Source: Bacillota bacterium (GTDB taxonomy: Bacteria > Bacillota > Clostridia > Lachnospirales > Lachnospiraceae). From it: 64,000 bases of DNA. Within the stretch, counting starts at the first letter, position 1. Each line of letters starts with the position of its first letter. The stretch is taken from the NCBI GenBank assembly GCA_023415655.1, contig JAEZKD010000220.1:1-64000 (forward strand), in the 5' to 3' direction. A model generated the notes under the pieces. The model made no database searches. It was not told the origin of the DNA and was given only the letters and a program-made list of their open reading frames with translations. This document shows, in pieces, positions 61,189-64,000 of this stretch. A program made the position numbers and the translations under genes.

Positions 61189-62943
61189 TCAATCAAGTAT
61201 TACCAAAGATCCATTGTTCTCCTGCAATAGAATCATTGCACATTCATCGAAAATGCTTTTCGGTTTGCTATAATCAAATAAAATATAAAAATCCTTCTGA
61301 CACTGTTGTCCGTCGTTAGCTGCAGCAAAGACATCATACGTAAAATGTTCAATATGAACGCAATCTCCAATCCCATACTCTTTTGCATGATTGGTTAAGA
61401 ATTGCTTGTACAGTGATTTGTTAGCTTCACTCGTAGAAGCAAACACAGGACGAGCTTTTAACTTCTCACGCAGATACAGATCCAGAGTCATTAGCTCCTC
61501 TAACAGCTTTAATTGTTCTTCCTTATAACCACTAAACATTGCAAAATCACGAAGAATCGTATATCGCTTGATCCTTGCCTGATGGAATCCAAACAAATCA
61601 AACTGACGATAATAATTAGCAAGTGCTTCATAAAACGAGAAAGCAGAATCCCAAAAAGAAGCCATATAACGAATGGTATATTGAAACTGACCACTATTAT
61701 AATATACCTCAACCATTTCCTCGACATCCTTTAGTCGACATATATCTAAATAAGATAGCCATTTCGTATATAATACCTCATATGGTGGCTCTCCATGGTA
61801 TACAATGGAGTATTCTTGGCTTAATTCTTCCATCAAAGAGCCTTTTAGTACTTTTAAGAACCCCAGCTGTAATTGATCTGGTTGCATTGCGTACACTTGA
61901 TCAAAGGAACGTTGAAAGGTTTCATAGTCCTCATATGGTAAGCCAGCTATTAGGTCTAAATGCTGATGAATATTTCTTGCTTTCTTTACACGCCATACAT
62001 TGTAGGAAACCTTCTTAAGATCCATATGACGGTGAATTGCTTTGATTGTTTCAGGATTTGTTGATTGTACCCCTATCTCTAGCTGAATTAATCCCGGTCG
62101 CAGTGTTGCAAGAAATTCTAATTCTTCTTCTCCTAACAAATCTGCGGCAATCTCAAAATGAAAATTTGTCTTTTGATTGTCATGCTCTTTGATATACTTC
62201 CAAATAGCCATAGAATGTGATTTGTTGCAGTTGAAGGTACGATCGATGAATTTAACTTGAGGTACCTCCTTATCAAGGAAAAGTTGTAATTCTTGAAACA
62301 CAAGCTCTAAATTACGAAATCTCACACGTTTGTCAATCGAACTTAAACAATAGCTACATGAGAATGGACAGCCTCTGCTTGTCTCATAGTAGACAATACG
62401 ATTCTCAAACGCACTTAGGTCCATTGCAAATTGATACATAAATGGTAGCTTAGAAAAATCCAATGGTTCACGTATTCCACTAACACATATAGTTCCCTCG
62501 AAATCACGATACGCAATCCCATCAATCTTAGAAAAATCAATCTGCTCTTTCTTACACTCAACGTAAGCCTTTGATAGCTCTAGAAACGTTGCTTCTCCTT
62601 CTCCAATCATCACACCATCCAGTTCAGGTATTCTTTTTAGACAAGCAACCGCATCATAACTAACTTCAGGTCCTCCGACCCAGATGGAACAATTACAATC
62701 CAGTTTTTTATATTCACGTATGATTCGCTCTACCATACCCATATTCCAAATATAACAAGAAAGTGCAAGAACGTCTGGTTTTTTATCATAAATAGATCGT
62801 AAAATATCATCTAAATTCTGATTAATGGTAAACTCAGCTAGCTCAATATTATCCTTGTAGCTCGCAGCATAACTTTGAAGACAATAGATTGCTGGATTGG
62901 AATGAATGTATTTTGCATTAACTGCAGTAAGTAATAACTTCAT
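61189..62943 (-). CDS. B12-binding radical SAM protein (DUF4080-type)
   Basis: A 584-residue enzyme. The N-terminal 120 residues are a cobalamin-binding fold (LLLTAVNAKYIHSNPAIYCLQSYA, DVLALSCYIWN, WVGGPEVSY). The radical SAM cluster motif is in YETSRGCPFSCSYCLSSIDKR (CxxxCxxC), with later family segments (LIQLEIGVQSTNPETIKAIHR, DLIAGLPYEDYETF). A C-terminal domain of about 200 residues resembles DUF4080. B12 radical SAM enzymes methylate or rearrange unusual carbons; the substrate is unknown. It precedes nth. The start follows AAAGGAG. Confidence 0.88.
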   Translation of the reverse strand: MKLLLTAVNAKYIHSNPAIYCLQSYAASYKDNIELAEFTINQNLDDILRSIYDKKPDVLALSCYIWNMGMVERIIREYKKLDCNCSIWVGGPEVSYDAVACLKRIPELDGVMIGEGEATFLELSKAYVECKKEQIDFSKIDGIAYRDFEGTICVSGIREPLDFSKLPFMYQFAMDLSAFENRIVYYETSRGCPFSCSYCLSSIDKRVRFRNLELVFQELQLFLDKEVPQVKFIDRTFNCNKSHSMAIWKYIKEHDNQKTNFHFEIAADLLGEEELEFLATLRPGLIQLEIGVQSTNPETIKAIHRHMDLKKVSYNVWRVKKARNIHQHLDLIAGLPYEDYETFQRSFDQVYAMQPDQLQLGFLKVLKGSLMEELSQEYSIVYHGEPPYEVLYTKWLSYLDICRLKDVEEMVEVYYNSGQFQYTIRYMASFWDSAFSFYEALANYYRQFDLFGFHQARIKRYTILRDFAMFSGYKEEQLKLLEELMTLDLYLREKLKARPVFASTSEANKSLYKQFLTNHAKEYGIGDCVHIEHFTYDVFAAANDGQQCQKDFYILFDYSKPKSIFDECAMILLQENNGSLVILD

Positions 62944-62995
62944 GACTTACTCCTTTCAAAATCAGGCCAAACACTTTATTTTTGGGTACAAAAAA

Positions 62996-63066
62996 AGCGG
63001 GTGATGGGAATCGAACCCACGTATCTAGCTTGGAAGGCTAGTGTTCTACCATTGAACTACACCCGC
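62996..63066 (-). tRNA. tRNA-Gly (anticodon TCC)
   Basis: On the minus strand the 71-nt gene folds with acceptor GCGGGTG/CACCCGC, anticodon loop CTTCCAA (TCC), and T-arm GTGGGTTCGATTCCCAT. The discriminator is T, the first base of the T-run that follows, so CCA is not encoded. A promoter lies at 63134-63162. Confidence 0.95.
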
Positions 63067-63133
63067 ATGTTACTATGTGATTTGCTATTCATCGAAGCTT
63101 TCATTACTTAAGCATTTCGTTTGTTGCTCAGAT

Positions 63134-63162
63134 AGTTTATCACAGGAATGCCATAGTGTCAA
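63134..63162 (-). promoter_or_regulatory. Promoter of tRNA-Gly
   Basis: TTGACA (63157-63162) and TAAACT (63134-63139) are 17 bp apart on the minus strand, 67 bp before the tRNA. Confidence 0.65.
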
Positions 63163-63251
63163 TATATTTTCATAACTTTTTTCACCAAAACCACTGGTAT
63201 TTTATTCAAGCACTTACCCTTTACCCCTCAATGAAACCTTATGGGAACAAA

Positions 63252-63323
63252 GTGTGCTTTGTTGCCCTGTTTTTTAGGGCATTTTTAATTCATAGGAAAC
63301 TCAGTTTCCTATGAATTAAAAAA
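63252..63323. repeat. Double-hairpin dispersed repeat, copy 3
   Basis: It reads GTGTGCTTTGTTGCCCTG and ends in TATGAATTAAAAAA, with stems GCCCTG-T6-AGGGC and AATTCATAGGAAA / TTTCCTATGAATT. GGGAACAAA precedes it, matching the inverted piece at 53971-53986. It abuts the terminator of the tRNA-Leu unit. Confidence 0.85.
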
Positions 63324-63350
63324 AGAGACACCGTAAAAAGTGTCTCTAAG
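63318..63350 (-). terminator. Terminator of the tRNA-Tyr/tRNA-Leu unit
   Basis: AGAGACAC and GTGTCTCT form an 8-bp stem (63325-63332 and 63340-63347) with an 7-base loop; on the minus strand TTTTTTT follows, which is also the edge of the dispersed repeat. Confidence 0.85.
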
Positions 63351-63355
63351 TCATA

Positions 63356-63441
63356 TGCCGGCGACCGAAATCGAACCGGTACGGGAGATTAGTCCCGCAG
63401 GATTTTAAGTCCTGTGCGTCTGCCAGTTCCGCCACGCCGGC
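63356..63441 (-). tRNA. tRNA-Leu (anticodon TAA)
   Basis: On the minus strand the 86-nt class II tRNA has acceptor GCCGGCG/CGCCGGC, anticodon loop CTTAAAA (TAA), a long variable arm CGGGACTAATCTCCCG, and T-arm ACCGGTTCGATTTCGGT. The discriminator is A; CCA is not encoded. Confidence 0.95.
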
Positions 63442-63445
63442 GTAA

Positions 63446-63527
63446 TGGATGGGGAAGGATTCGAACCTTCGAAAGCGTTGCTAACAGATTTACAGTCTGC
63501 CCCCTTTGGCCACTCGGGAACCCATCC
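63446..63527 (-). tRNA. tRNA-Tyr (anticodon GTA)
   Basis: On the minus strand the 82-nt class II tRNA has acceptor GGATGGG/CCCATCC, anticodon loop CTGTAAA (GTA) and T-arm GAAGGTTCGAATCCTTC. The discriminator is A; CCA is not encoded. It lies 4 bp before tRNA-Leu. Confidence 0.95.
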
Positions 63528-63574
63528 AAATATATGAAAATGATGCTTGTCATTCTCGGTACTGACAAGGATAG

Positions 63575-63603
63575 ATTATAGCACATCATTTTCAAATATT
63601 CAA
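63575..63603 (-). promoter_or_regulatory. Promoter of the tRNA-Tyr/tRNA-Leu unit
   Basis: TTGAAT (63598-63603) and TATAAT (63575-63580) are 17 bp apart on the minus strand, about 48 bp before tRNA-Tyr. Confidence 0.65.
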
Positions 63604-63647
63604 CCCCTAATTTTAATTAATTTTTTGAAAAACAAAGAAAATTTACA

Positions 63648-64000
63648 TTAGTACAAACTTGAAGGATAATTCTTAAGAATCATTGTAGAGTAAGCATTCA
63701 TCTTTGTTACTAAGATTCCTTGCTCTGTATAATAATTGATAGCTTCTACCCCAAACGATGATGTATCTGTATAAAACATCCGTACTAATGGATAATCCAT
63801 TGGAAGTCCTGACAGCCAAACTGGTACCGATACGTTTACCTCATAAGGATTATTATTTAAGATAACAATAAATTGATCATTCTTGTCAAATCTAGCATAA
63901 CTTAGAACTCCATGTCCACCCATAAGCAACTTCAAAGAACCAGTACGAAGTGCATCATAAGACTTTCTCATCTGTATTAATTCTTTGTGCATTCGAATCA
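63648..64000 (-). CDS. C-terminal end of a GH13 alpha-glucosidase-type enzyme, partial
   Basis: Only the last 117 or so residues are in the window; the frame is open to base 64000, so the N-terminus lies to the right. The segment RMHKELIQMRKSYDALRTGSLKLL is the final barrel helix and linker of alpha-amylase-family enzymes. It is followed by a beta-sandwich C domain (VLSYARFDKNDQFIVILNNN, VNVSVPVWLSGLP, ILVTKMNAYSTMIL). Neopullulanase, maltogenic amylase or alpha-glucosidase are likely. The catalytic residues are off the window, so the specificity is open. Confidence 0.75.
   Translation of the reverse strand, partial: IRMHKELIQMRKSYDALRTGSLKLLMGGHGVLSYARFDKNDQFIVILNNNPYEVNVSVPVWLSGLPMDYPLVRMFYTDTSSFGVEAINYYTEQGILVTKMNAYSTMILKNYPSSLY

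Noticed and set aside
1..64000. Prophage, integrative element or transposon
   Set aside because: No integrase, transposase, capsid or att-like duplications are seen; genes are standard chromosomal families.

Overview
The window is an ordinary-looking chromosomal stretch of an AT-rich, low-GC, spore-forming anaerobic Firmicute. The gene content points to Clostridia, most likely a plant-polysaccharide-degrading Lachnospiraceae related to Lachnoclostridium (Clostridium) phytofermentans. The supporting signs are strong GGAGG-type ribosome sites, some TTG/GTG starts, a six-gene Rnf complex in the clostridial order C-D-G-E-A-B, SpoIIID, tRNA genes without encoded CCA, an unsaturated-rhamnogalacturonyl hydrolase under a cre site, a keto-deoxygluconate kinase and an old-yellow-enzyme cluster. 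I see no prophage, transposase, CRISPR array or rRNA operon. The species assignment is inference.

Layout. 1-9 kb: end of a sugar-acid kinase, a DUF885 lipoprotein, a lipid kinase, a Rad3-type helicase fused to a RecB-like nuclease domain, a DUF1292 protein and a UvrD-type helicase. 9-13 kb: gltX and two membrane proteins. 12.8-18.1 kb: the rnf operon (ferredoxin:NAD+ oxidoreductase). 18.5-22.2 kb: spoIIID, a three-gene unit of DUF5685, J-domain and membrane proteins, an Spx/ArsC-like protein and a superoxide dismutase. 22.2-25.6 kb: two exported FKBP/trigger-factor-like foldases. 25.8-34.2 kb: GH105 hydrolase, MgtC-like protein, a large chemoreceptor, an L-fucose-isomerase-like protein, a dCMP-type deaminase and an amidohydrolase. 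34.2-38.5 kb: an AIM24-type protein, a GntR-ABC operon with its operator, and a glycosyltransferase. 38.7-45 kb: metY, then a flavin-redox cluster (FNR-like protein, PadR regulator, 2-enoate-reductase-like enzyme, OYE). 45-54.7 kb: rlmD, yhaM, the unit mutS2 / response regulator / histidine kinase / degenerate HtrA, and trmL. 54.6-63 kb: cheX-like gene, aminotransferase with Lrp regulator and a PurM-like protein, VanW lipoprotein, a 33-residue membrane peptide, exonuclease, nth and a B12-type radical SAM protein. 63-64 kb: tRNA-Gly, tRNA-Leu, tRNA-Tyr and the end of a GH13 enzyme.

The signals that gene families do not explain are these. (1) A 72-bp two-hairpin repeat occurs in three copies (40104, 54009, 63252), each fused in the same orientation to the T-tract of a minus-strand terminator. 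(2) An HtrA-family protein has lost the catalytic His and Asp and sits behind a two-component system. (3) Near-identical ATGATA/TATCAT dyads sit just downstream of the -10 boxes of two flavin-redox transcription units around a PadR gene. (4) RnfE carries a four-cysteine, Ala/Lys/Glu-rich tail. (5) A perfect inverted repeat lies upstream of metY. (6) A cre site is embedded in the GH105 promoter. All regulatory calls are made by eye from the sequence.
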